This document shows, one piece after another, positions 1 through 5,485 of a DNA stretch of 5,485 nucleotides. Every line of letters starts with the position of its first letter. Positions within the stretch are counted from its first letter, which is position 1. Source of the DNA: an uncultured Hyphomicrobiales bacterium (GTDB lineage: Bacteria; Pseudomonadota; Alphaproteobacteria; Rhizobiales; Beijerinckiaceae); the NCBI GenBank assembly GCA_903932565.1, contig CAIZGQ010000184.1, positions 1 through 5,485 on the forward strand, given 5' to 3'. The notes under the pieces were generated by a model. That model searched no databases and was not told the origin of the DNA. It saw nothing but the letters and a program-made list of their open reading frames with translations. The position numbers and the translations under genes are program-made.

Positions 1-1344
1 CAGAATGAAGCCGAGCACCAACGGCGGACGCGGCCATTTGAAGTGCTTGAAGGCCCAGCCAATGATGCCGAAGAGCAGCAGCGAATACAGATCGCCCCAT
101 TGCCGCGTGCCTTCAAACGCACCAATGTAAACAAGGCTCAGCACAGGCGGCAGGATGATCGAATACCGCAGCGTGGCGAGCTTGGCGAACTGGTTCGACA
201 GCAAGAAACACAGGCCGGAGCCCAGGATGTTGGCAATCGCGATGCTCCACACCATCGAATAAGTGATGTCGAGATGTTTGGTGAGCATTTCGGGGCCCGG
301 CACGAGGCCGTGCATCAGGAACGCGCCGAGCAGGATCGCCATGCCCGCAGATGACGGCACGCCGAACACGATTGTGGGCACGAGTGCGCCGCCTTCGCGC
401 GAGTTGGTGGCGCTTTCTGCCGCGATCACACCGCGCACATCGCCGCGCCCGAATGTTTCAGATGCACCCTTCTCGGTGCGCAAAGCATGGCCGTAGGAAA
501 TCCAGTCGATGACCGAGGCCCCGATACCCGGAATGGCACCCATGGCCGAGCCAATCCACGAGCAGCGCAGAATCAGCCACCAATGGGTGAAACAGTCCTG
601 AATGCCCAGCAGCAGGCCTTTCTTGGTGTCGAAAGCCGCCTCTCCCTTGGTGATGGACGTTCTGCCGATCAACAGGTCGCACAGCTCCGGCAGCGCGAAG
701 ATGCCGAGCGTCAACGGCACAAGCGGCAGGCCATCGAAGAGGTAGAGCGAATCAAAGGTCCAGCGCTGCTGGCCAACCTGCGGGTCAGAGCCGATCATCT
801 TCAGCATCATGCCAAAGCAGGCTGCGGTCAGGCCGCGCAGCGGTGCATTGCCTGAGAGCACGGCGACCATCGAGATACCGAAGATCGACAGGGATAGAAG
901 CTCCGGCGAGCCGATCTGCAAGATCAGCGGGCGAATGATGGGGAGCGTTAAGCCCATCAGCACAGCGCCAAACAGGCCGCCCATCAGCGCTGACATGTAG
1001 GCAGCACCCAAGGCGCGGCCGCCCTCGCCCCGCTTGGTCATCGGGTAGCCGTCAAGCGTGGTGGCTGCAGACGCGGCGTGGCCCGGCGCGCCCAGCACGA
1101 TGGCGGAAATCGGATCCGCCGTGGTGGTTGTTGCACCCAGACCCAGCAGCATCGCCATCGCAGTGGCGGGGTCCAGATTATATGTGAAGGGAAGCAGCAG
1201 GGCGGTTCCTGCAACGCCACCAATGCCGGGAAGAATGCCGAGTGCCAGGCCCATACAGACCCCGGCAAACAGAAACATCAGGCGATACGGCTCCATAATG
1301 AGCAAAAAAGCGTGTCCTGCCGCTTGCAGGATATCGGCTTCCAT
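1..1344 (-). CDS. tctA: TctA-family large permease subunit of a tripartite tricarboxylate transporter (C-terminus cut by window edge)
   Basis: This is probably the roughly 12-helix membrane subunit of a TTT transporter, which imports carboxylates with a small membrane subunit (TctB) and a periplasmic binding protein (TctC). 448 codons are open from ATG 1344 to the left edge. TctA proteins are usually about 500 residues, so some 50 are missing. The two family half-repeats are visible. The first has LGILPGIGG at 35-43, LDGYP at 97-101 and GEGGRALGAAY at 106-116. The second has GAIPGIGAS at 269-277, FGRGDVRGVIAAESA at 298-312, GGALVP at 318-323 and HGLVPGP at 345-351. Near residues 70-88 it reads GATTTTADPISAIVLGAPG, where classic TctA has a GAMYGGS-like stretch, so it belongs to a variant subgroup. 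A stop lies three codons before the ATG. GGGGAG (1360-1355) sits 10 bases upstream as ribosome binding site. No tctB or tctC precedes it. The substrate cannot be read from the sequence. Confidence 0.9.
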   Translation of the reverse strand, partial: MEADILQAAGHAFLLIMEPYRLMFLFAGVCMGLALGILPGIGGVAGTALLLPFTYNLDPATAMAMLLGLGATTTTADPISAIVLGAPGHAASAATTLDGYPMTKRGEGGRALGAAYMSALMGGLFGAVLMGLTLPIIRPLILQIGSPELLSLSIFGISMVAVLSGNAPLRGLTAACFGMMLKMIGSDPQVGQQRWTFDSLYLFDGLPLVPLTLGIFALPELCDLLIGRTSITKGEAAFDTKKGLLLGIQDCFTHWWLILRCSWIGSAMGAIPGIGASVIDWISYGHALRTEKGASETFGRGDVRGVIAAESATNSREGGALVPTIVFGVPSSAGMAILLGAFLMHGLVPGPEMLTKHLDITYSMVWSIAIANILGSGLCFLLSNQFAKLATLRYSIILPPVLSLVYIGAFEGTRQWGDLYSLLLFGIIGWAFKHFKWPRPPLVLGFIL

Positions 1345-1533
1345 CAGACGTCAGCTCCCCGGCTACATTGTATGACGAACGGACAGGACCATGCGCGAGA
1401 TGGCGGCTGAGGGCAAGTTAACATTGGGCTTTTTCGCGCGCCGATTGTGACGGATCGAGCCGCTTCGTGTTTTCAAAATTGACCCGGCGGGCAGGCGTGC
1501 TTATCTCACGTGGAAACGAGTGAAAGCCACGAC
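1345..1533. promoter_or_regulatory. Divergent intergenic region between the tctA-like gene and def
   Basis: These 189 bases separate two genes transcribed away from each other, so promoters for both should lie here. Parts are AT-richer than the flanks, for example the GTTAAC and TTTTTC area near 1417-1435 and TTTTCAAAATTGAC near 1470-1483. On the minus strand, TACAAT (1372-1367) resembles a -10 box but has no good -35 partner and would start the RNA almost on the ribosome binding site. A second weak minus-strand pair is TTGCCC (1416-1411), then 17 bases, then CATGGT (1393-1388). I cannot choose between them. I see no convincing operator repeat or RNA gene. Confidence 0.5.
1479..1507 (+). promoter_or_regulatory. 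Candidate sigma-70 type promoter of the def-fmt-truA operon
   Basis: TTGACC (1479-1484) matches five of six bases of the -35 consensus. It is followed, after exactly 17 bases, by TATCTC (1502-1507), a poor -10 that matches three of six. The predicted transcript start would be near 1514. That is downstream of the possible GTG start at 1510 and about 20 bases before ATG 1534. This is a pattern match only. Confidence 0.4.
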
Positions 1534-2076
1534 ATGTCTTTGCGCCACATTATCACCCTGCCTGATCCGCGCCTGCGTCTGATCTGCGAGCCGGTCGCCA
1601 AGGTCGACGCGGCCATCCGCGACCTGATGGATGACATGCTGGAGACCATGTACGAGGCGCCGGGCATCGGTCTGGCGGCCATCCAGATTGCCGTGCCCAA
1701 GCGGATCATCGTGTTGGATACATCACCCAAAGAAGGCCCGCCCGCGCCCATGGTGTTCGCCAACCCGGAGATTGTCTGGGTGTCGCCGGAAAAGCGCATT
1801 TATGAAGAGGGCTGCCTTTCAATCCCCGATTATTACGAAGAGGTGGAACGGCCCGAGCGCATCCGCATCAAGTTTCTCGACCGCGAGGGCAGTGAGAAAG
1901 AGCTGGAGGCCGATGGCCTCCTGGCCACCTGCCTGCAGCACGAGGTGGACCACCTCAACGGTGTCTTGTTCATCGATCACCTGTCCCGGCTGAAGCGGTC
2001 GCGCGTGATCAAGAAGTTCGAGAAGGCTGCCAAGATGGAGGCGGATGGGATCGACAGCGATCGGCCGTTCGCCTGA
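1534..2076 (+). CDS. def: Peptide deformylase
   Basis: Cytoplasmic metalloenzyme that removes the formyl group from the N-terminal methionine of nascent proteins, acting at the ribosome exit. It has 180 residues, close to the usual 165-190. All three family motifs are present. Motif I is GIGLAAIQ at 44-51, with Ile where many bacteria have Pro. Motif II is EGCLS at 92-96, with metal-ligand Cys94. Motif III is HEVDH at 136-140, giving ligands His136 and His140 and catalytic Glu137. The lysine/arginine-rich tail (about 152-167) is a common C-terminal extension. I chose ATG 1534 because the protein then begins MSLRHIITLPDP, typical of the family. An in-frame GTG at 1510 would add eight residues, but it lacks a clear ribosome binding site and lies upstream of the predicted transcript start. 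fmt follows after 4 bases. Confidence 0.97.
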   Translation: MSLRHIITLPDPRLRLICEPVAKVDAAIRDLMDDMLETMYEAPGIGLAAIQIAVPKRIIVLDTSPKEGPPAPMVFANPEIVWVSPEKRIYEEGCLSIPDYYEEVERPERIRIKFLDREGSEKELEADGLLATCLQHEVDHLNGVLFIDHLSRLKRSRVIKKFEKAAKMEADGIDSDRPFA

Positions 2077-2080
2077 GCCC

Positions 2081-3025
2081 ATGCGCATTGTCTTCATGGG
2101 AACACCGGATTTCGCGGTTCCCGTTCTCACGGAAATTCTGGGCCAGGGCCATGAGGTCGTGGCTATTTATACGCGCGCGCCCAAGCCCGCCGGGCGTCGG
2201 GGGCTGGAACTCACGCCGACCCCCGTGCAGGTGACCGCCGAACAATTCGGCATCCCTGTTCTGACGCCAAAGACTTTGCGGAGCGAGGAGGCGACGGCGA
2301 CCTTTCGCGCCCATGTGGCGGACGTTGCCGTGGTGGTCGCTTACGGGCTGATCCTGCCAAAGCCAATCCTCGACGCGCCAACGGAAGGCTGCCTCAACCT
2401 TCATGGCTCGCTGTTGCCGCGCTGGCGCGGGGCGGCCCCGATCCAGCGGGCGATCATGGCGGGCGATCCCGAGACTGGCGTGATGGTCATGCGCATGGAT
2501 GAGGGCCTGGACACCGGCCCCGTCGCGATGGTCGAGAAAATCGCAATTTCACCGACCATGACCGCTGGCGAATTGCACGACCGCATGTCCCGGATAGGCG
2601 CTGATCTCATGGCGCGGGCGCTCGCCGCCCTGTCGCGGGGATCCCTGACGTTCAAACCGCAAGCCGACGATGGGATTGTCTACGCGCACAAGATTGACAA
2701 GGCCGAGTGCCGCATCGAGTGGTCGCGCTCAGCCACAGATCTCCACAACACAATTCGTGGATTGTCGCCATTTCCCGGTGCTTTCTTTGAAGCTGATTTC
2801 GGCAAGGGACCCGAGCGCGTGAAGGTGTTGCGGGCCTCTGTCGCGACGGGTCCAAGCGCGACGGGTCATGACACGCCGGGCACGCTTCTGGACGATCAGC
2901 TCACCATCGCCTGCGGCGAGGGCGCACTCTGCCTGCACGAGGTACAACGCGCCGGACGCGGCCCCGTGAGTGCCCGCGAGTTTCTCGGTGGCGCGCACTG
3001 GGCCGTCGGGCATCGGGTTATCTAG
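2081..3025 (+). CDS. fmt: Methionyl-tRNA formyltransferase
   Basis: Transfers a formyl group from 10-formyltetrahydrofolate to methionyl-initiator tRNA in the cytoplasm, making the formyl-Met used to start translation; the product of def later removes that formyl group. It has 314 residues, against about 315 in E. coli. The N-terminal Rossmann-like formyltransferase domain opens with MRIVFMGTPDFAVP. The folate-family catalytic triad is visible as Asn106 and His108 in NLHGSLLPRWRGAAP and Asp144 in GLDTG. The loop after residue 35 (PAGRRGLELTPTPV) is the one used for tRNA recognition. The C-terminal tRNA-binding domain covers about 204-310, with the conserved IRGLSPFPGAF at 226-236. The start is ATG 2081, four bases after the def stop. 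An upstream in-frame start at 2045 would lie inside def and would precede the conserved beginning. The lack of a strong ribosome binding site suggests coupling to def translation. Confidence 0.98.
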   Translation: MRIVFMGTPDFAVPVLTEILGQGHEVVAIYTRAPKPAGRRGLELTPTPVQVTAEQFGIPVLTPKTLRSEEATATFRAHVADVAVVVAYGLILPKPILDAPTEGCLNLHGSLLPRWRGAAPIQRAIMAGDPETGVMVMRMDEGLDTGPVAMVEKIAISPTMTAGELHDRMSRIGADLMARALAALSRGSLTFKPQADDGIVYAHKIDKAECRIEWSRSATDLHNTIRGLSPFPGAFFEADFGKGPERVKVLRASVATGPSATGHDTPGTLLDDQLTIACGEGALCLHEVQRAGRGPVSAREFLGGAHWAVGHRVI

Positions 3026-3028
3026 GGC

Positions 3029-3772
3029 ATGGCCCGGTTTAAATTCACGCTGGAATATGACGGCGCGCCGTATGTCGGCTGGCAGCGGCAGGCCAATGGG
3101 GCCAGTGTGCAGGGCGTGATTGAGAACACGCTGTCGCTCTTGGAAGGCCAGCCTGTTGCCATTCAGGGCGCAGGTCGGACCGACGCCGGCGTGCACGCCA
3201 CCGGCCAGGTGTTTCACGCCGATCTGACGCGTCGTGACTGGCAACCGGATCGGCTGCGCGAGGCCATCAACGCCAACATGCGCCCGCATCCGATTGCGGT
3301 GCTGTCGATTGAAATTGTGCCTGAGACGTTTGAAGCGCGGTTTTCTGCCATTCGTCGGCGCTATGTTTATCGGCTCCTCAACCGTCGCGCGCCACCCACC
3401 CACAGCGTGGGCCAGGTCTGGCACGTGAAGCGCGCGCTTGATGTTGCGGCGATGGACACGGGCGCAAAACACCTGCTCGGCAAGCACGATTTTACGACGT
3501 TTCGCGCGGCCGAATGTCAGGCGGCGAGCCCCATCCGGACCATGGAACGGCTCGACGTCATCAAGCTTGGCGACATCATCGAAATTCATGCCGCCGCGCG
3601 CTCGTTCCTGCATCATCAGGTGCGCTCGATTGTCGGCTCGCTCGAACATGTGGGCTCCGGCAAATGGCAACCTGACATGATTGCAACAATCCTCGAAGCC
3701 AAGGACCGCAGCCGATGCGGCATGGTCGCCCCGCCCGATGGCCTGTTTCTGGTCGGCGTCGATTACGAGTGA
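3029..3772 (+). CDS. truA: tRNA pseudouridine(38-40) synthase TruA
   Basis: Converts uridines 38, 39 and 40 in the anticodon stem-loop of many tRNAs to pseudouridine; a homodimeric cytoplasmic enzyme. It has 247 residues, within the normal 240-280. The N-terminal half starts with FTLEYDGAPYVGWQRQ and carries the catalytic motif GAGRTDAGVHA at 48-58, with nucleophile Asp52. The second half has the conserved DFTTFRAAECQAASPIRT at about 153-170, FLHHQVRSIVGSL at about 193-205, and the C-terminal APPDGLFLVGVDY that packs near the active site. The ATG is three bases after the fmt stop, so it is presumably translated by coupling within the def-fmt-truA operon. No truncation or missing key residue is seen. 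A long open frame on the opposite strand here is a composition shadow. Confidence 0.98.
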   Translation: MARFKFTLEYDGAPYVGWQRQANGASVQGVIENTLSLLEGQPVAIQGAGRTDAGVHATGQVFHADLTRRDWQPDRLREAINANMRPHPIAVLSIEIVPETFEARFSAIRRRYVYRLLNRRAPPTHSVGQVWHVKRALDVAAMDTGAKHLLGKHDFTTFRAAECQAASPIRTMERLDVIKLGDIIEIHAAARSFLHHQVRSIVGSLEHVGSGKWQPDMIATILEAKDRSRCGMVAPPDGLFLVGVDYE

Positions 3773-3805
3773 TGGCATGGCGCAGCGCTGCACCGCTAGG
3801 CCGCA

Positions 3806-3834
3806 TTGACCCCCTCGGACCGCAGCCCTACATC
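3806..3834 (+). promoter_or_regulatory. Candidate promoter for ubiG in the truA-ubiG gap
   Basis: TTGACC (3806-3811), then 17 bases, then TACATC (3829-3834). The -35 is five of six, the -10 only three of six. The predicted RNA start, near 3841, would leave about 15 bases of leader containing the GAGGG ribosome binding site. The 83-base gap contrasts with the 3-4 base gaps upstream and leaves room for separate control. Read-through from truA is equally possible, because no terminator with a U-tract is visible in the gap. Confidence 0.3.
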
Positions 3835-3843
3835 GGGACCAAC

Positions 3844-3848
3844 GAGGG
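3844..3848 (+). promoter_or_regulatory. Ribosome binding site of ubiG
   Basis: GAGGG lies 7 bases before ATG 3856. It decides the start of ubiG against an upstream in-frame ATG at 3715, which would lie within truA. Confidence 0.75.
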
Positions 3849-3855
3849 CACCAAA

Positions 3856-4626
3856 ATGCAGGCCAATCATTCATCCATTGATGCCGCTGAAGTCGCGCAA
3901 TTCGACAAGCTGGGTGAAGCGTGGTGGAACCTCGAGGGCTCAATGAAGCCGCTGCATCGGCTGAACCCGGTGCGCATCGAATGGATCCGCGACACCATCG
4001 TCGCCAAGCTGCCCAATCCTGACGGCAGTCCGCGTGATATCTCTCGCGGCAAACCCCTGACCGGGCTCCGCATTCTCGATATCGGCAGCGGCGGTGGCCT
4101 GTTGTCCGAGCCGATTGCCAGACTCGGCGCGTCCGTCACCGGCATTGATCCCGCCCCCGGCAATGTCGACATCGCCAGCAGGCACGCACAAAAGCAGGGC
4201 CTCAAGATCGATTACCGCCAGACGACGGCCGAAGAGCTTCTGGCAGCTGGTGAGTCCTTTGACGTCGTGATGGCGATGGAGGTGATCGAGCACGTCAACG
4301 ATCCGGCCAGTTTCGCCACCACAGTTGCACAATTGACGCGACCCGGCGGGCTGATCTTTGGGGCCACCCTCAACCGCACCTTGAAGAGCTTCGCCCTTGC
4401 CATCGTTGGGGCCGAATATGTGCTGCGCTGGGTGCCGCCGGGCACACACCGTTGGGACAAGTTCGTGACGCCACGCGAGTTCGAAATTGCCCTGCGGCGC
4501 GGCGGCGCGACCATCGTCGGGCGCTCGGGCGTTGTCTACAACCCCTTGCGCGACACGTGGGGCCGTTCCAGCGACATGGACGTCAATTACATGATCGCCG
4601 CCCGCCGTCGGCCGACCGTCGCCTAA
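3856..4626 (+). CDS. ubiG: Ubiquinone biosynthesis O-methyltransferase UbiG
   Basis: SAM-dependent enzyme that performs both O-methylations of ubiquinone synthesis: on the 2-polyprenyl-6-hydroxyphenol (catechol) intermediate and on 3-demethylubiquinol. It works at the inner face of the cytoplasmic membrane. It has 256 residues, against 240 in E. coli. The N-terminal stretch AAEVAQFDKLGEAWWN and LHRLNPVRIEWI (33-44) are UbiG hallmarks. The class I methyltransferase fold shows motif I LDIGSGGGLLSEPIARLG at 74-91 and the acidic residue after strand 2 in GIDP (96-99). It also shows VMAMEVIEHV at 138-147 and RPGGLIFGATLNRT at 162-175. FALAIVGAEYVLRWVPPGTH (179-198) corresponds to the UbiG insertion reported to contact membrane lipid. 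An insert of roughly ten residues near 54-68 accounts for most of the extra length. Other ubiquinone genes are not visible in the window. Confidence 0.97.
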   Translation: MQANHSSIDAAEVAQFDKLGEAWWNLEGSMKPLHRLNPVRIEWIRDTIVAKLPNPDGSPRDISRGKPLTGLRILDIGSGGGLLSEPIARLGASVTGIDPAPGNVDIASRHAQKQGLKIDYRQTTAEELLAAGESFDVVMAMEVIEHVNDPASFATTVAQLTRPGGLIFGATLNRTLKSFALAIVGAEYVLRWVPPGTHRWDKFVTPREFEIALRRGGATIVGRSGVVYNPLRDTWGRSSDMDVNYMIAARRRPTVA

Positions 4627-4638
4627 TCTGGCTTAAAA

Positions 4639-4653
4639 TGTTGCGCTGCAACA
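4639..4653. other. Small perfect hairpin downstream of ubiG
   Basis: TGTTGC (4639-4644), loop GCT, GCAACA (4648-4653): a six-base stem 12 bases after the ubiG stop. Read on the plus strand it has no U-tract after the stem, so it is a poor intrinsic terminator for ubiG. Read on the minus strand it is followed by TTTT (4638-4635), which looks more like a weak terminator, but no minus-strand gene is seen upstream of it. It may be chance. Confidence 0.3.
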
Positions 4654-4717
4654 AATCGTGATCGACACCCCTCTATACGACCAAAGTGTTAGGCGGCATC
4701 CTGTTCTATCTTCTCGC

Positions 4718-4723
4718 GGAGGG
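4718..4723 (+). promoter_or_regulatory. Strong Shine-Dalgarno that sets the start of the membrane protein
   Basis: GGAGGG lies 7 bases before GTG 4731, near-ideal sequence and spacing. The alternative GTG at 4686, 45 bases upstream and in frame, has no such site. The site therefore argues for the shorter protein. Confidence 0.7.
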
Positions 4724-4730
4724 ATTCGCG

Positions 4731-5321
4731 GTGATTGTGGCAGCCGACGAAGTGACACGGTCCTTGTCTGGTGTGTGGGGGCTCCTCCAGCGCGATGCTG
4801 CAGGGCTTCGCCAGTTTGATGCGAGCCAACGCGGCCTGCGCCGCAGCTTTGCAGCGATCTTCCTGGCTGCACCCGCCTTCGTGATTGCATTGGCTGCTGA
4901 GCGTGAACGGTTGGGACTGCTGCTGCCCGGCACCAGCCTCACGGATGATCCTGGCTTGATCCTGCGGCTTCTGGTCATGTTTTTAGCCGCGTGGGCCTTG
5001 CCGCCCCTGATCGCCCTGCTGATTTACCGTGGCGAGACCGCACAATCCAAAAAGAGCCTGTCCACATTCACTGTGGCAAGCAATTGGTCGGCTGTTTTGG
5101 CCGCTTTTTTCGTTGCTATGCCCGCCTATATGCTGGCGCGTGGCTTGGCCACACCCGCGCTGACGGCGTTTTACCTGATCGCATTCGGCGTGCTCATCGC
5201 CCACATGCGCTGGTTCACGGCACGCTTGGCGCTTGGCGTCTCGGGCACATCAGCGGCCTGCCTCATCGGCACGGACATGGGGCTTGAAATGGCGCTCGGG
5301 CACCTGCTGGCGCTGACCTGA
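4731..5321 (+). CDS. Multi-pass membrane protein of unknown function
   Basis: I do not recognise a named family with certainty. The layout resembles small hypothetical membrane proteins annotated in alphaproteobacteria, but function is unknown. It has 196 residues from GTG 4731, chosen for the GGAGGG 7 bases upstream; GTG 4686 would add 15 mostly hydrophobic residues. The N-terminal 38 residues look cytoplasmic, with SGVWGLLQRDAAGLRQFD ending in an aromatic-acidic pair and an arginine-rich stretch (QRGLRRSF, 33-40) just before the first helix. Probable membrane segments are about 39-56, 77-98, 118-137 and 142-158, with a weaker one about 164-182. A charged loop (GETAQSKKS, 101-109) separates helices two and three. 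No catalytic or metal motif and no cleavable signal peptide is seen. It follows ubiG by 104 bases on the same strand, with a TATACG (4674-4679) but no matching -35. A role linked to ubiG would be guesswork. Confidence 0.8.
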   Translation: MIVAADEVTRSLSGVWGLLQRDAAGLRQFDASQRGLRRSFAAIFLAAPAFVIALAAERERLGLLLPGTSLTDDPGLILRLLVMFLAAWALPPLIALLIYRGETAQSKKSLSTFTVASNWSAVLAAFFVAMPAYMLARGLATPALTAFYLIAFGVLIAHMRWFTARLALGVSGTSAACLIGTDMGLEMALGHLLALT

Positions 5322-5323
5322 AT

Positions 5324-5352
5324 TTGACAGGCTGGGCCCTGCCCTTCATATG
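5324..5352 (+). promoter_or_regulatory. Candidate promoter after the membrane protein gene
   Basis: A perfect TTGACA (5324-5329) begins two bases after the stop codon. After 17 bases comes CATATG (5347-5352), which matches the -10 consensus at three positions. The predicted start would be near 5359. This places the palindromic element below in the first bases of the RNA of a downstream gene. The -35 is the best match in the window; the -10 is weak. Confidence 0.4.
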
Positions 5353-5362
5353 AACGCGCCTT

Positions 5363-5399
5363 GCGGACCCCACGTGGCACACCACGTCGGCGCGTCCGC
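5363..5399. repeat. Nested inverted repeat (possible RNA stem with internal loop)
   Basis: The outer arms GCGGAC (5363-5368) and GTCCGC (5394-5399) enclose the inner arms ACGTGG (5372-5377) and CCACGT (5382-5387) with a four-base loop CACA. The two perfect six-base stems are separated by an internal loop of 3 and 6 bases. A competing pairing also exists: CGCGCC (5355-5360) with GGCGCG (5389-5394), which overlaps the 3' side of the internal loop. No U-run follows, so it is not a standard intrinsic terminator. It could be a leader structure, a protein-binding palindrome, or a Rho-linked 3' end of the preceding transcript. Confidence 0.5.
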
Positions 5400-5433
5400 G
5401 ATCCCGCGCCATTCACCTTTGTCCGGACCACCC

Positions 5434-5485
5434 ATGTCCTCCGCCCCATTGCAGTCAGTTTCATCCGCCGCCGCCACCCCTCCCA
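5434..5485 (+). CDS. Possible start of a further gene, cut by the right edge
   Basis: ATG 5434 opens a frame with no stop to the window end (17 codons: MSSAPLQSVSSAAATPP). The composition, rich in Ser, Ala and Pro, is like a disordered N-terminus. The frame is open back to an ATG at 5350, but that codon lies inside the candidate -10 box. No good ribosome binding site precedes either start. The product cannot be recognised from so few residues. The call rests mainly on the promoter-like sequence upstream and may be wrong. Confidence 0.25.
   Translation, partial: MSSAPLQSVSSAAATPP

Noticed and set aside
43..1410. Several plus-strand open frames of 63-122 codons opposite the tctA-like gene
   Set aside because: The minus strand encodes a continuous, motif-bearing TctA protein over this interval; the plus-strand translations are low-complexity Arg/Gln/Pro-rich shadows.
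2045..2080. Longer fmt starting inside def at 2045
   Set aside because: The family N-terminus MRIVFMGTPDF begins exactly at ATG 2081, just after the def stop; the extra 12 residues are an out-of-frame reading of the def end.
3715..3855. Longer ubiG starting inside truA at 3715
   Set aside because: The 47 extra residues overlap truA and resemble no UbiG N-terminus; ATG 3856 has a GAGGG ribosome binding site and gives the usual length.
2729..3943. A 404-codon open frame on the minus strand across fmt, truA and the start of ubiG
   Set aside because: It is antisense to three well-supported genes, its translation is rich in Arg, His and Ala with no recognisable domain, and long antisense frames are expected in GC-rich coding DNA.
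5330..5345. GGGC-CCT-GCCC as an intrinsic terminator after the membrane protein
   Set aside because: It has only a four-base stem with a three-base loop and no U-run; it is too weak to call.
5171..5464. A 97-codon minus-strand open frame over the end of the membrane protein gene and the right-hand intergenic region
   Set aside because: It overlaps a better-supported plus-strand gene for about half its length, has Arg-rich low-complexity content, and I see no ribosome binding site or domain.
5350..5485. Alternative start ATG 5350 for the gene at the right edge
   Set aside because: It lies in the candidate -10 box, lacks a ribosome binding site, and its translation crosses the palindromic element with no protein-like pattern; it cannot be excluded.

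Overview
The window looks like ordinary chromosome from an alphaproteobacterium. The base composition is GC-rich. The order def-fmt-truA is common in that class. The UbiG methyltransferase implies a ubiquinone-using respiratory chain. The deformylase has the Gly-Ile-Gly-Leu-Ala-Ala-Ile-Gln form of motif I that is frequent there. This assignment rests on recalled family features, not on a search. I see no insertion sequence, CRISPR array, tRNA or rRNA gene, and no clear sign of horizontal transfer.

Layout. Positions 1-1344 (minus strand) hold most of a TctA-type large permease subunit of a tripartite tricarboxylate transporter; the left edge cuts off its C-terminus. A divergent intergenic region (about 1345-1533) follows. 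From there four recognised genes run on the plus strand: def (peptide deformylase), fmt (methionyl-tRNA formyltransferase), truA (tRNA pseudouridine synthase I) and ubiG (ubiquinone O-methyltransferase). Next comes a 196-residue multi-pass membrane protein of unknown function. The last 164 bases hold a candidate promoter, a palindromic element and possibly the start of another gene that runs off the right edge.

How the genes relate. fmt adds the formyl group to initiator Met-tRNA and def removes it from the nascent protein, so the first two genes are the two ends of one cycle. truA modifies tRNA anticodon arms. The gaps are 4 and 3 bases, so these three almost certainly form one operon with coupled translation. 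ubiG lies 83 bases further on, with its own good ribosome binding site and a plausible promoter. It may be partly independent. The membrane protein follows ubiG by about 100 bases.

Two start sites were moved inward. def is called at ATG 1534 rather than GTG 1510. The membrane protein is called at GTG 4731, which has a near-perfect Shine-Dalgarno sequence, rather than GTG 4686. Nothing here amounts to a new system. The points most worth a second look are the nested palindrome and promoter at the right end, the uncharacterised membrane protein, and the TctA-like permease with no TctB or TctC gene on its upstream side.
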